A DNA stretch of 64,000 bases from Sipunculus nudus. Taxonomy: Eukaryota > Annelida > Sipuncula > Golfingiida > Sipunculidae. The position numbers and the translations under genes are program-made. The first letter of the stretch is position 1, and every line of letters starts with the position of its first letter. Positions 12,871-23,317 of this stretch are shown one piece after another. The DNA lies in the NCBI GenBank assembly GCA_026874595.1, contig CM049308.1, forward strand, positions 40,970,527 through 41,034,526, written 5' to 3'. The notes below the pieces were generated by a model, which saw nothing but the letters and a program-made list of their open reading frames with translations, was not told the DNA's origin and searched no databases.

Positions 12871-13185
12871 TAGCCCAGCTGACTTTCAGTCATGCTGGGC
12901 TATAGCGATGGGTCTTTGTCCGTCGTCCTTCCGTCCGACCGGCCGTCAGTCCGTCAGCAGGGCACAAATCATAACCGTAGGGGCTAGGGCCATGAACCCT
13001 TTGCAGTCTTAGAGGTTCTAAAAAGACCTACTTGCAAACCTGAAATTAGGTCACTGCGACCTATATTCTTGAAATTATGGGGTGTGTTTGCACCCCCCAG
13101 AAATAATTCTTTTAGCCAAAATTTTCATCCCAAACCTTCCATCTTTCACATACAGCTCACCTACCAACAGGGGAAGAATCATAAT

Positions 13186-14481
13186 TGTATCGCCAGACAT
13201 AGTCTGGAGATACTATGGTTTAGGCACGGTCGCGCCGCCGCCGCCGCCACCGCCGCCGCCGCAGAGATTTCTTTTGGACACAATAACTCAAAAAATATTT
13301 CACGGATCTTTACCAAACTTGGTATATGTATAGATATGGGTGAGAGGACGACGCCTATTTAAAATGAGGTCATGACCTCAACTAGGAGAGTGACCTTGAC
13401 CTTGAATAGGTTCAATTTTGGGGAAAATCACACAAATTCCTAAATATCTCAAGAAAACTTGCATGGATTGATCCCAAAATCCAATTGATCGAAGATCATG
13501 GATAGGGTTGTCATGTTCCAGAAACTGGTGGCGCCACCTATTATTCTTTACTTGTTTTCATGCCGTTTAATATCCCCAAAATTGCTACTTGACAGTACTG
13601 TGAGCATTATAAGTCAAAAACTAATGGACAGATTTCTTTCATATTATGCAAATACATAGATATGGGTTAGGGGATGATGTTTATTTAAATTGGGGTCATG
13701 ACCTTTCCTATGAGAGTGGCCTTGACCTTGAATATTGCCATATATGGTGAAAATCACACAAAATCATTAATTTCTCAATAAGGGATGCATGCATTGGTCC
13801 AAAAATCAACTTGACCGAAGATCTTGGATAGTAATGTCATGTACCGGAAACAGGTGGCGCCACCTGTTATTCTTTTACTTGTTTTGTGCCGTTTAATACC
13901 CCATCATTGCCATTTATCAGTACTGTGAGCATTATAAGTCAAAAGCTAATGGACAAATTTCTTTCATATTATGCATATACATGGATATGGGTTATAGGAT
14001 AATGTTTATTTGAATAGGGGTCATGACCTTTCCAATGAGTGGCCTTGACCTTGAATATTGCCATATATGGTGAAAATCACACAAAATCATTAATTTCTCA
14101 ATAAGGGATGCATTGATTGGTCCAAAAATCAACTTGAACGAAGATCTTGGATAGTGTTGTCATGTACGAGAAACAGGTGGTGCCACCTGTTATTCTTTTA
14201 CTTGTTTCCGTGCCGTTTAATACCCCATCATTGCCACTTAACAGTATTGTGAGCATTATAACTCAAAAACTAATGGACAGATTTCTTGCATATACATAGA
14301 CATGGGTTAGGGGATGATGTATATTGGAAATTTGGATCATGACCTTTTCTATGAGAATGACCTTTTCTATGAGTGTGGTCTGATATTAATTGTTGCTAAA
14401 GATGGGGGGCCTATTCTTAAAGGGGGGGGGGATTAATTGTCTGGGGATACTATGGCATCTGTGGTGCCAAGAAATATCTAG
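13186..14481 (+). mobile_element. Helitron/Helentron-like non-autonomous element, family B copy 1
   Basis: The element starts T|TGTATCGCC and ends ATATCTAG|T, with no target duplication. The 5' hairpin CCAGACATAGTCTGG (13193-13207) is followed by GATACTATG (13209-13217) and a GCC-repeat stretch. The 3' side carries TGTCTGGGGATAC, inverse to the 5' end (subterminal inverted repeat), and a hairpin GGCATC/GGTGCC (14454-14468) 9 nt before CTAG. The interior is about 3.5 tandem units of 270-320 nt, each with GGTCATGACC or a variant and a cacctgttattcttttactt block. Two units contain GGTGGCGCCACC (13527, 13853). It is inserted in the hairpin-headed repeat around it. Start TC, end CTAG and the 3' hairpin match Helitron ends; the subterminal inverted repeat and T|T site match Helentron derivatives. 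No Rep/helicase frame is present. Confidence 0.8.
13367..13378. promoter_or_regulatory. AGGTCATGACCT palindrome (nuclear-receptor-type site) in a transposon
   Basis: This is a perfect inverted repeat of AGGTCA with zero spacing, the sequence known as the palindromic thyroid-hormone response element. It is extended to the 16-bp palindrome TGAGGTCATGACCTCA at 13365-13380. Related GGTCATGACC words occur once per unit at about 13696 and 14019, and decayed forms in the second family-B copy. Binding or activity is not shown by the sequence. Confidence 0.3.
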
Positions 14482-14497
14482 TTATTTATAGGTCACA

Positions 14498-14516
14498 AGG
14501 TCAAAGGTCAAGGTCA
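14498..14516 (+). promoter_or_regulatory. Triple AGGTCA array (DR1 plus DR0) in a tandem repeat
   Basis: The array reads AGGTCA, one-base spacer A, AGGTCA, then AGGTCA with no spacer. The first pair is a canonical DR1, and the last half-site has the extended TCAAGGTCA form recognised by ERR and NR5A receptors. Similar arrays recur at 14644-14662 (DR1 then GGGTCA), 14779-14791 (DR1) and 14923-14934 (DR0), one per repeat unit. The motif is plain in the sequence; function is unknown. Confidence 0.3.
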
Positions 14517-15275
14517 CAGAACCAACTTCTTTGAAAAGCCTGTTGATGCATTTTAAGCCAAACCTTTCATCCCAATTCTTTGATCTTTCACATATAGCTC
14601 ACCTACTAAGTGGGAGAAGAATCCTATAGATGTTGAGGTCACAAGGTCAAAGGTCAGGGTCACAGGATCCACTTCTTTGCAAAGGTTGTGGACACATTTC
14701 AAGCTAGACCTTTCATTACAAACCTTTCAGCACTGATATCACTTCTCTGCCAACAGGGGAAAAGACCTGTTGATTTTGAGGTCAAAGGTCAAGTTCACAG
14801 CACCCTCTTCTTGCGTGGAGTCATTTTCAGGCAAACTTTTCAATCTATACTTTCCATCTGTCTTATATAGCTTACCTACCAATAGGGGAAGAAGCCTATT
14901 GAAGTTGAGTTCAAAAGTTCAAAGGTCAAGGTCACAATATTGTTCTAAATGCTTGTGAACATATTTCAAGTGAAACTGTTCAACCCAAACCTTCAGTCTT
15001 TCACATATGCCACATCTATGCATCACTCAATGTGATTCAAACTTCATATTTATGGGTCTTTTTGCATGAAGAAATAACTAATTGATTTTGAGGTCAGCTG
15101 GTCAGGAGGTTAAAGGTTGCAGGTCTAAGTTATTCACTCATTGGTTGCTAAGTAATTACACCTGGCCAGATGTAATTGGTTAGTAGTTACCCATCATTTA
15201 GAAAGAATCCAGTTGATATGTGGGCAAAAGGCCAAGGTCATAGGTCAGGTCAACTCATTTTGTAGACCATCTCTA

Positions 15276-18200
15276 TTTTACTTGTATATATAAGCTTGCA
15301 CTCCAGCTGGTACATCTCACCGTGTGGCTGTATTTGTGAGTGACACTGGTGACATATGACTCCCTTTTGTATCAGGCTATTAAGTGATAAGGCTGAGTGA
15401 TAAGTACCTCATTACTGCATAACAAAACACTGTTGTTGGAATACTTCAGCCAGGAATTAACACTATGAGAGTATAGTATTAAGGTTTAGCTACTGATTTA
15501 TAAGATGATGGGAACATTTTGCAGTTTATTTTATGGAATCATAGCAATAAACTTAGTTTCCTAGATATCTGAATATTTTTATATAAATCACCACATATAA
15601 AAGCAAGTGTTTGTTCTCATAATATGTGGATGTGTACTTGATTTAGGATGGCTTTATTTTATTACAAGACTCTTAGTCATGCTTTCTGCATTTCTTTTCT
15701 TTCAGGTTTTGCAGTTTACCAACCCTGCTGACCCCATTGAAAAGCAGAGTGATAATAAAAAATATTGGACCTACACTTTTACATTTGCATATCTGTAAAT
15801 CTGATATGAGTGCCTGAACATGCCTTTTGAATTGTTTTGGACATTCATTACTGTAACATCATTTGGAGAATTTGCCCCAAGTTTGGTCTCTTATTGGAGG
15901 TTGTGTGATATCAAATGTCAGACTTGTCAGAAATCCATTATGTCTTCCAGTTAGCCACCTTAGAAATCCTTTTTTGAGTGCAGTTTCAGTAATTTTCCTT
16001 CAATTTTTGGTCCGATTTAGAGAATGGTTGTTGTCTGATTTCAGACCTGTCAGAAGTCCAAAATGGCCTCCAGGCAACCATCTTTAAATTCCTTTTGATC
16101 ATATTATCTCAAGAACTGTTAAAGTGAAGGCAGTCGGACGTATATTAATGTAATCTTGCAAAGGATTGGGTCAAATATTTCTTAATAAATATTATCATCG
16201 TATATGAAAGCGCAGTAAAGTTGGCTTGTATTGAATAAAAATTAATACAGAAGCACCTGTTTCTCAATAATTCTTGCATGGATTTCCTTGATTTTTTGGC
16301 TATATATTTTGATCTTATATTTGCCCTTTGTGGTGTTCCTTTTGAGACTGACAGGTATCAAGTAAGCTATGGGAATAGTTCTGGATACCTTAACAATCAT
16401 ACATTTTCCTCAGACCATCAATTCACTGTGTTTTAACCAGACATAGGTGATATATATTTCTGTTGTCGTAGAAAATTTCAACAAATTGGAAAATGGTTCT
16501 TCAAAATTTGACTGGAAGTTGTGAATCTTAGCCCATGATGTCATAGGTCATGCTTGGCAGCTGAGCGTCATGACCCATGTGTCACTTGTTTCATTTTTAT
16601 AGTCAAACACATAAATTTGATAATAAATACTTTTCACACAACAATTTAATTTATAAATTAAGTTTAATGTCATAAATATTTTTTCTTTTAGGTGGTTTTT
16701 ATGAGGTATTGCTTATTAAACAATGGCATTCTTCCATAAGGTCCTTTTTCACAAATTTCCAAAAATTTGTTGTTTTGTTAAACTGTTCAACTAATAAAAT
16801 TATTAATTAAGTCCATTACCATAATTTCTCTATATTTAGATGGTTTTGTTCATTGTCCATTTATGATCAAACAGTAAAGTTATTACCATGGTCCCTTATC
16901 AGAGGTTCCTATACATTCTGTGGTTTCAAATTGGTTTGATTTATTATAAAATAAATAAGTATTTCATAAAGATGCTACAGGTGCAGAGAGACCTCTCCTA
17001 ACACATACCTATATATTGAAGACACCTCTGTATAACAGACATTTCTTGGGAAATGTAGCATTTTATTACAGTAACCTTTCTAATGCAAGCACTGGGATAT
17101 TTGTATCATGGTGAAAACAACAAGTCCTTCCAAGGGTCTGTAATTTGAATGTTCTAATCTGTATATTTCTTTATTTCATAGTGGATGATAATAAAAAGTA
17201 AAACCTGAAATCATTATTGGGAAACGGTGAGGTATAGAAACATCCAGGAAGGCAAAGAACCATAACCCTACAACCATGAGGGTCCTGGAATGCAGTATGT
17301 CTGATAAGACCAATCACAGGTACCTGATAGTGATTACCCCCAGCCTCTGTACCACACTTGAGGCTTTTAGACTCATTGACCTTGTTGTACTACTGGCCAT
17401 CCATTGAGATCTGAGGGTCCCTAATAAAGAGGACCAGCCAGGCTGTTGGGGTGCTAGGTATCTGTGTTTGTATTGTACTTTAGCACTAGGCTAGTGCTTC
17501 AAGTATCTGGATGTGGTAGGTAACACAGCAGCCATGCTCAGTGAATTAACCACAGGGCACCCGGCTGTGATCTGTGGATGATGTACCTGCAAACAATACT
17601 GATTCAGGGGTTAAGGAGGCTTGTGTGACAACATTTGACTGTAATGTAAGTCATGTTTTGTTCATTATTTTCTTTTTTTCCCCATACATTATTCCTTGGT
17701 GACATTTTGTTACCATACAGATGACCTTATAGCTATGGATGTGATTCATGGAGTATATTTACATCACAGATTTTAATCTGAGTAGGAAATGACCCAGTGA
17801 CTTCACATATTTTGGGACATATGACATAGACTGCAGCATATTACTAGAAGTTAATTAGTTTTAGCAGCAGTTAACCAAAGTGACAGGAGGTTCTTTTAAA
17901 GAAGCATAAAAAATTAGACCCTGCTTGTGGCACTTCTTGCTTCCCTAACTAACAATTAATTGAAAGTATGGTGGTGGAAAAGTCTTAGAGAAATCAAGAG
18001 GGTTGATTTCAGACACTGAGCATGGTTCTTCAAGTATGAACAGAGGAGGCAATGTAAGCAGTTGTACTATACTTCAAGCTAGACAAAAAAATCTCTGTGA
18101 TAAGCATGGTTGTTGTACTACTTACAACTAGACAAAACAGTCATTGATAAGTATAGTCATTATACTACCAACAGCTAGCTGTGATTAGAATGGTCATTCA

Positions 18201-19703
18201 TTTCTAGGATGATCAAAATGCTTAGAATAGGTTTGTCTGAACTTGGTTATATCTGGACAGTGGGGTTAATTGGAAATAATGCAGCCGAAACTTTGTACCA
18301 GATGGTGTGATATCCCCTGGAAAGGCCTGTAGAGAAGAAACACTTTATATATTAAGAAGAAAACAGCTGTAGTTGAAGAAAGTATATATCGTGCATTGTG
18401 AACCAAAATCTATTGTTTGGTCTTATGGTTATTCACAATATTAAAACATAACACCAGTTTCTTTGGTGGGAATGGAAGCAGGTTTCATAGTTTACATAGA
18501 CTACAAAAAGGGCATTTTGTTCTTGTCACAGTGGAATCACTTTTTACTTGGTATATGCTACAATAGATTGGGGTTCTGTCATAGGGGAATGGCTTTTGGA
18601 TTGACTTATGCAAAAATCTCTGTCAGTGGCATTCAAGCTTGTAATAGAATGGTGTAAGGGTTGACTTTCTGTCCCTCTAGAGGATATTTCTTAAGAAAGA
18701 TGTGGGCATATTTGTTACCAGCCCATCAAGTGTTACATAACTTGCACACATTTCATTTTGTGTGCCTGGAAAACAGTTTTGCCAAGGCCACAGAGTAAAT
18801 ACATCTAACAAAAACTTGTGTTTAGAATCAATACTCAGCGATGTTTTTTAGTGGACAATAATTCGTCAGACCTGCCTGGAGAAATGTGTACCAATATCTT
18901 ATAACTGATTTAATTTATTCTAGAGAACATTATCTAATAACAAAACAAGTCAAGAAGCTGTCCAGGAACATGATAGTCTTTAACAGTCTGTCTGCTGGAT
19001 GTAAGAAACATAAAATTAATAATGTTTTATATTTACTGTTTTCTTAACACCTTCACAAGTGTATATTATTTTTATAACATTTCGAATAAAATAATTTATC
19101 GAATACAAAAGGATTGAAATGAGAAAAGATCAAGCTGAAAAATACTAATTGAATAACAGTAGTGTCCAAAATAACCTTGCACAAAATAAATTCTTTATTA
19201 ATGTCATGGAAACTTATTCTTTGTACCCTGCTTGGATCTATGTTTCCCAGAGAATTGTATATCTAGACACATGTTTAGGTTCTCATGAATAAAGAAATGT
19301 TACTGATGCTCAAAGAAAGGTGTTTCCTGTTGATCGCTGTTGATGTTAAGCCTCCCTCAGTGTGCAGACAAACCGGATATTCTTTTTCAGGAACCACATA
19401 GTGCATGGCAATCAAAGGTAGCTCTCAGATATCACATACCTCTGCCAAGCATTAACATATTTCTTGTATTTATAAACCAGTCTTTTGCACTTCAGAAATA
19501 GCTGTAATAGCTGCTCTGTGATAGTTGATTGTTAATAGTACCAGATGTATTCATTGTGGGTCAGCACCAGTTAGTTAAGATTCTCAGATGCCATCTGTTA
19601 TCCACATCTGGATCAAACCCATAGATTAATTACCTTCATCCTGCTTCTGGATACATTTTTACAACTCAAAATTTCTTGGTTATATATCCAGACTCGTGCA
19701 TTT
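15276..19703. other. AT-rich stretch with one degenerate repeat pair
   Basis: At 15895-16090 two diverged ~110-nt units occur (ttgtctgatttcagacctgtcagaagtcc versus a variant near 15905-15960). No exon is supported. The frame at 15607-15798 follows a decent tttctttcag acceptor, but it ends in a stop with no donor and I recognise no family. The remainder up to 19703 shows nothing further. Confidence 0.5.
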
Positions 19704-20608
19704 TTAGCTCAGCTGACTATAAGTCATCTGAGCTATAGTCGTGGTCCATTGTCCGTCGTCTGTCCGTCCGTCTGTCCGTCCGTCCGTCCGTCCGTCCGTC
19801 CGTAGATGTGGCACGTTTTGAAACGGTAAGACCTAGGAATCCAAAATTCAGCATAATGTTAGATGTCCCCAAGATCTCCTACCAAGCCGAAAACTGGGTC
19901 TTTGCGACTTCATTCCTTTGAGAAATTAAGGAAAAACCTCAATTTTTTATTAAAATCCTATTTTCACACTTCAGGACTGCCTAATATCAAAACGACTCAT
20001 CTGGTTTTCCTCATATTTACCATAAATATTCTTCTATATAGTTCCTATGTACATGCCAGAAATTAAGTCTGTTAAGTATAAATTCTATAAGTTATGGGCC
20101 CAAACATAATGGACTTTGTAAAAAATCAGGAAAAATATTTACTCACTTAACATGAAAAAATTTTGAAACTAGAGTCTATTTTCCCAAGTATATAACTATG
20201 TTTAATTAAGATTCAATTGTTTACCCAAAATTAGATCTGAATTTTGTAAATTTTTTAAGTAATTAGCATAAAAATAAAATCAGTACCTTAAATTTTGCCC
20301 AACTTTGACCATGGCACGTTTTTTTCCTGTAAGTACCATTGATTTAATTTTCACAGCGTGTAAACATAAATATTCAATTTGTTTAAATCTGAAATTTGGA
20401 AGTAAAAGCTTGAAAATTAAGCTAGTTATTGATTTTTTTCATGAGGCTCTATTGTAGTCATTTGCTTTGATTACAGATTACAGATGCAGGGTCCCACTCC
20501 AGGTCACTGGAAGTCAGCTATGCCAGGGTTTCTGATTTGTTATAGTCACTGGGGGAGATCCCCTGCTGTGACAGGTGTACAGTTATTCTCATATCACCAC
20601 CCCAATCA

Positions 20609-20636
20609 CCCCCCCCCCCCCCCCCCCCCCCCCCCC
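20609..20636 (+). repeat. Poly-C run, 28 nt
   Basis: Uninterrupted C tract. The complementary strand is a G28 run able to form G-quadruplex structure, and its length is likely to be unstable or misread in sequencing. Confidence 0.97.
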
Positions 20637-21331
20637 GCAAACCCAACCCACCAAGTGTTATGCAGTATTGTTATTGTTTTCACTGTATCTCCTCAATTGT
20701 AATGCTGTTTCCACTCTGATATGCAAAAACTTTCCTTGAAAAAGTAATTCAAGGTGTAATCCAGAAGATGCAATGTTGTGTAATGTAGCATTTTTAAAGA
20801 AATCATTTTTCTTTTAAATGATTTTACCAATCATAATGGAACCCATCAGTATGCTTAAATTATTATAAAATATGAAGCACATTATGGATAAATAAAGACA
20901 CAATTAAAAATTGTGAAATCTAAATCAAGTTTTTTTTTTAGATATTTATTGTTTTGCAGATTTAAAAGATATATTTTTGTGGTAAAAAATAAATAAACAT
21001 TTGTATGCATGATGTGGTGTTATCTGACAAGATTAGATTTATGATGATGCAATTGAGAATTATGAATCAACTTTTATATTCAGATATATATGTTATATTG
21101 AAAATGTATAGAAATATAAACTTAAATTAAAAAAAAAATTGATGTGATAAAAAAATGAGGATTTATTACAAACATTTGTTCATTATTTTCCTGCATCAGC
21201 AGAATTTGATATCAGGCTTTGTTTGCCATGTTTTATGTTGTTAATTAGTTATATTTCAACTGTATACATTTCATAAAAAAAACATATATTTAATAATATA
21301 TATTATACAAAAAAAAGATTCGATTGAACAA

Positions 21332-21577
21332 ATGTGTAAACTACTGAATCGTCAACAGTTAATCGAAAAACCAACTAATGATCGTGGTAATTGTACAGAT
21401 CATTTGTTCACAAACTGCTCACATGCTTCAGTTTCAACATTAGGAAACACATGGTCAGGTCACAAAATATTATTTGCAACAATTTCTTGCTCATCAATAC
21501 AAACCAATCATATAAACCAACCATGGCCTTTATTACCTCTTCCTCTTACACTTTATCTCCATTTGATATTATTTTAG
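21332..21577 (+). pseudogene. Decayed endonuclease-like fragment (LINE-type C-terminal end), tentative
   Basis: The 81-codon frame contains QLIEKPTNDRGNCTDHLFTN and, about 16 residues on, SGHKILFATIS. This order of words is typical of the C-terminal part of exonuclease-endonuclease-phosphatase domains in non-LTR retrotransposons: Q-L-I-x-x-P-T, then a T/L-D-x-L/I-F-T-N, then S-D-H-x-x-(V/L). The usual catalytic SDH reads SGH here, so the aspartate is lost. A shifted frame (21391-21597) overlaps. There is no reverse transcriptase and no complete endonuclease. It lies near the tail of the hairpin-headed element, so it could have been captured or could be a remnant of a larger element. Family assignment is from pattern memory. 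Confidence 0.45.
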
Positions 21578-21634
21578 ATTTTTACCTTCAAGGTTAACGT
21601 CAGCTGAGCACAGTGACCCATAGGTCCCTTGTTT

Positions 21635-21923
21635 TTTAAATATGACAAATGTAGGAGCAAATACAACCTCTCCAAATGTATTTTAACCAAATAATTTTTC
21701 AAATTAAATTTTTCAGTTTCCTTGGTAATTTATTGTCATTGGATTAAAAAATGTTCACTTGCTGCACATAAATATATATGTATATGTATAGATTTTAAAT
21801 CAGGATAGCAATGTCAAAAACACATTTATTCCTTAAACCATTGAGTGTTCTATTACATGCCTAGCACCTTTTGATGCTAGGAGCATTTCCTCTGATGATA
21901 CAACCTATTGTTTCTGTTAACAG
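21635..21923. other. Upstream flank of exon A
   Basis: AT-rich sequence ending in the exon A acceptor. The branch/pyrimidine region is acaacctattgtttctgttaacag. Nothing else is visible. Confidence 0.5.
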
Positions 21924-22063
21924 TTGCTGACGAGCATCGCCAGTGATCTGGATACCATGCTGACGGAGCTGTGCCAGACATTTCCGAGGAGGAAGCCAGC
22001 TCCAGAGAAGAAAGTGGTCCAATCAACACAGCACACCTGTCCTCACTGGGTATCTGTTCACAG
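21924..22063 (+). CDS. Exon A: RIN-like N-terminal segment
   Basis: The acceptor is tttctgttaacag|TTG and the donor is CACAG|GTGGGT. The exon is 140 nt, read in phase 0 from 21924, and leaves two bases (AG) that the first base of exon B completes to AGC (Ser). It encodes 46 residues beginning LLTSIASDLDTMLTEL, then a basic stretch (FPRRKPAPEKK) and a short tail with two cysteines and histidines. The first part resembles the conserved segment that precedes the SH2 domain in vertebrate RIN2/RIN3, which from memory has the form hydrophobic-x-x-T/S-I-A-S-D/E. A second, weaker donor (TGG|GTATCT) lies at 22049/22050 and would give a 126-nt phase-0 version. The upstream exon carrying the start codon was not found. 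Confidence 0.78.
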
Positions 22064-22430
22064 GTGGGTCCCTTCATGAAAAAAACTGGCTTCAAAAGAA
22101 GAAAGAAATTGGGGCTTTTGAGGTTTCTTAGATAGAGGATACAGTTTTATAGATACTGGTTATATTTTTTTATCCTTTCTGAAGAAAAGACAAGCATAGC
22201 AAGCTTGAACTTTACTACTGATAGCTTAAATTTCTTTAGATGTCTTAATAGATGCACTAGCCAACACTCATATATGGAACCTCAGCAGTGATTGAGGATT
22301 TCAAATTGTTATAACAGGGAGTTTGATATACATGTAATGAAGACCGTCATGACTAATGTTAAAAGTCAGTGGTCTGAGTGATGTTAATAACTAATGCAGC
22401 TTACTAGAAGCTCTATATAGCCTTACTAAT

Positions 22431-23317
22431 TGTATCCGCCAAAACAGTTTTGAAGATACTATGTTTTCAGTTGCACGCCTGTAGGTTTCCCGAGAACTCC
22501 TCTGTAACCACTGGACAGAATTTTAAAATTCAGAATTATGATCGGGTCACATGTGAACTGCTGCGACCTAATTTTTGGTTGACCTCTGAACTTTCCACTC
22601 TCCAGTGCGTCCATCTGTGTGTCTGTTTGACACATTAACCCACATATCTTCAGACTCTTTGACCAATCATGAAAAAAAATTTTCCACAAATGTAGCCCTT
22701 GGATAGCTTCATAACATACATAAAAAATGGTGGCGCCACCTGCAAACATTTTTGCATGGAGTCCATCTGTTCATCTGCCTTGGGATAAAATCACTCATAT
22801 CTCTGCAGTGAATGGACTCATCCACCTGAAATTTTGCATGTGTTTTCATCTTGGATAGCTTTATTGATTTTATGATAGGTGGCGCCACCTACATTCACAT
22901 TCAGGCTGCAGACATCCAGGCTTATATCTCAGGACTGGTGTGACTTCTCCTCCTGAAATTTTGCATGTGTATAGATCTCACATAGCATTTTATCATACAC
23001 AAACTGGTGGCGCCACCTGCAACCGATTTTGCACAGCGTCTGTCTGTTTGTCTGCCGTTGGATAAAATCACTCCTATCTCAGCAGTGGTTTGACTTATCT
23101 GCTTAAAATTTTGCAATTGTATACAACTTGGATAACTTTCTGGATTTTGTGGCAGGTGGCACCACCTACATACACATCTTGGCTGCAGACATCCATGCTA
23201 ATATGCAACACACCTCTCTTTATTTCCCCTTGCCACTCAATCTATGCCTTACTTCACCCGTCCCACTCTTTGTTTCGGCGGATACACATAGTCGCTTGTT
23301 GACTTCCCGTATTCTAG
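22431..23317 (+). mobile_element. Helitron/Helentron-like element, family C copy 1
   Basis: The element starts T|TGTATCCGCC and ends TATTCTAG|T (887 nt), with no target duplication. The 5' end has a weak CAAAAC/TTTTG hairpin and GATACTATG. Near the 3' end lies GGCGGATACA, inverse to the 5' ten bases, then the remains of a hairpin (AGTC/GACT) and CCGTATTCTAG. The interior consists of alternating ~140-nt units with the perfect palindrome GGTGGCGCCACC at 22729, 22878 and 23006, and a variant near 23156. It lies 367 nt downstream of exon A. The frames crossing it on either strand are repeat artefacts. Confidence 0.83.

Larger units (their letters stand above)
12872..15275 (+). mobile_element. Hairpin-headed repeat with AGGTCA tandem units (copy 1), interrupted by a nested element
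   Basis: The head is a hairpin at 12872-12901, with stem AGCCCAGC/GCTGGGCT plus TGACT/AGTCA around a TTC loop, followed by a tccgtcc-rich stretch. The body is a series of ~135-150-nt units, each with tttcacatatagctcacctacc, then gaagaa, then tandem AGGTCA half-sites. Clear unit starts are at 14491, 14637, 14775 and 14915, with decayed units to about 15275. The first body unit (about 13090-13185) is cut by the Helitron-like element at 13186-14481; joining its two sides restores a normal unit. The right end is not defined. The head is shared with elements at 19706 and 58864. From memory such elements are abundant in bivalves; the formal class is uncertain. Confidence 0.7.
19706..21634 (+). mobile_element. 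Hairpin-headed repeat (copy 2) with matching tail
   Basis: The head hairpin at 19706-19734 has arms AGCTCAG and CTGAGCT, with TGACT/AGTCA inside and ATA as loop. It is followed by a tract of about ten TCCG repeats (about 19757-19803). The 3' side at about 21600 carries gtcagctgagca, inverse to the head, then gacccataggtcccttgtttttt with a GACC/GGTC mini-hairpin, which I take as the tail. Between them are AT-rich sequence, a 28-nt poly-C run and a decayed endonuclease-like frame. It shares more than 250 nt after the head with the element at 58864 (cctaggaat, aaactgggtc, gactgcctaatatcaaaac). The left part is probably non-coding. Class and exact ends are uncertain. Confidence 0.65.

Noticed and set aside
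15607-15798. Possible exon after tttctttcag
   Set aside because: The frame ends in a stop after about 28 codons with no donor, and the peptide resembles nothing I know.
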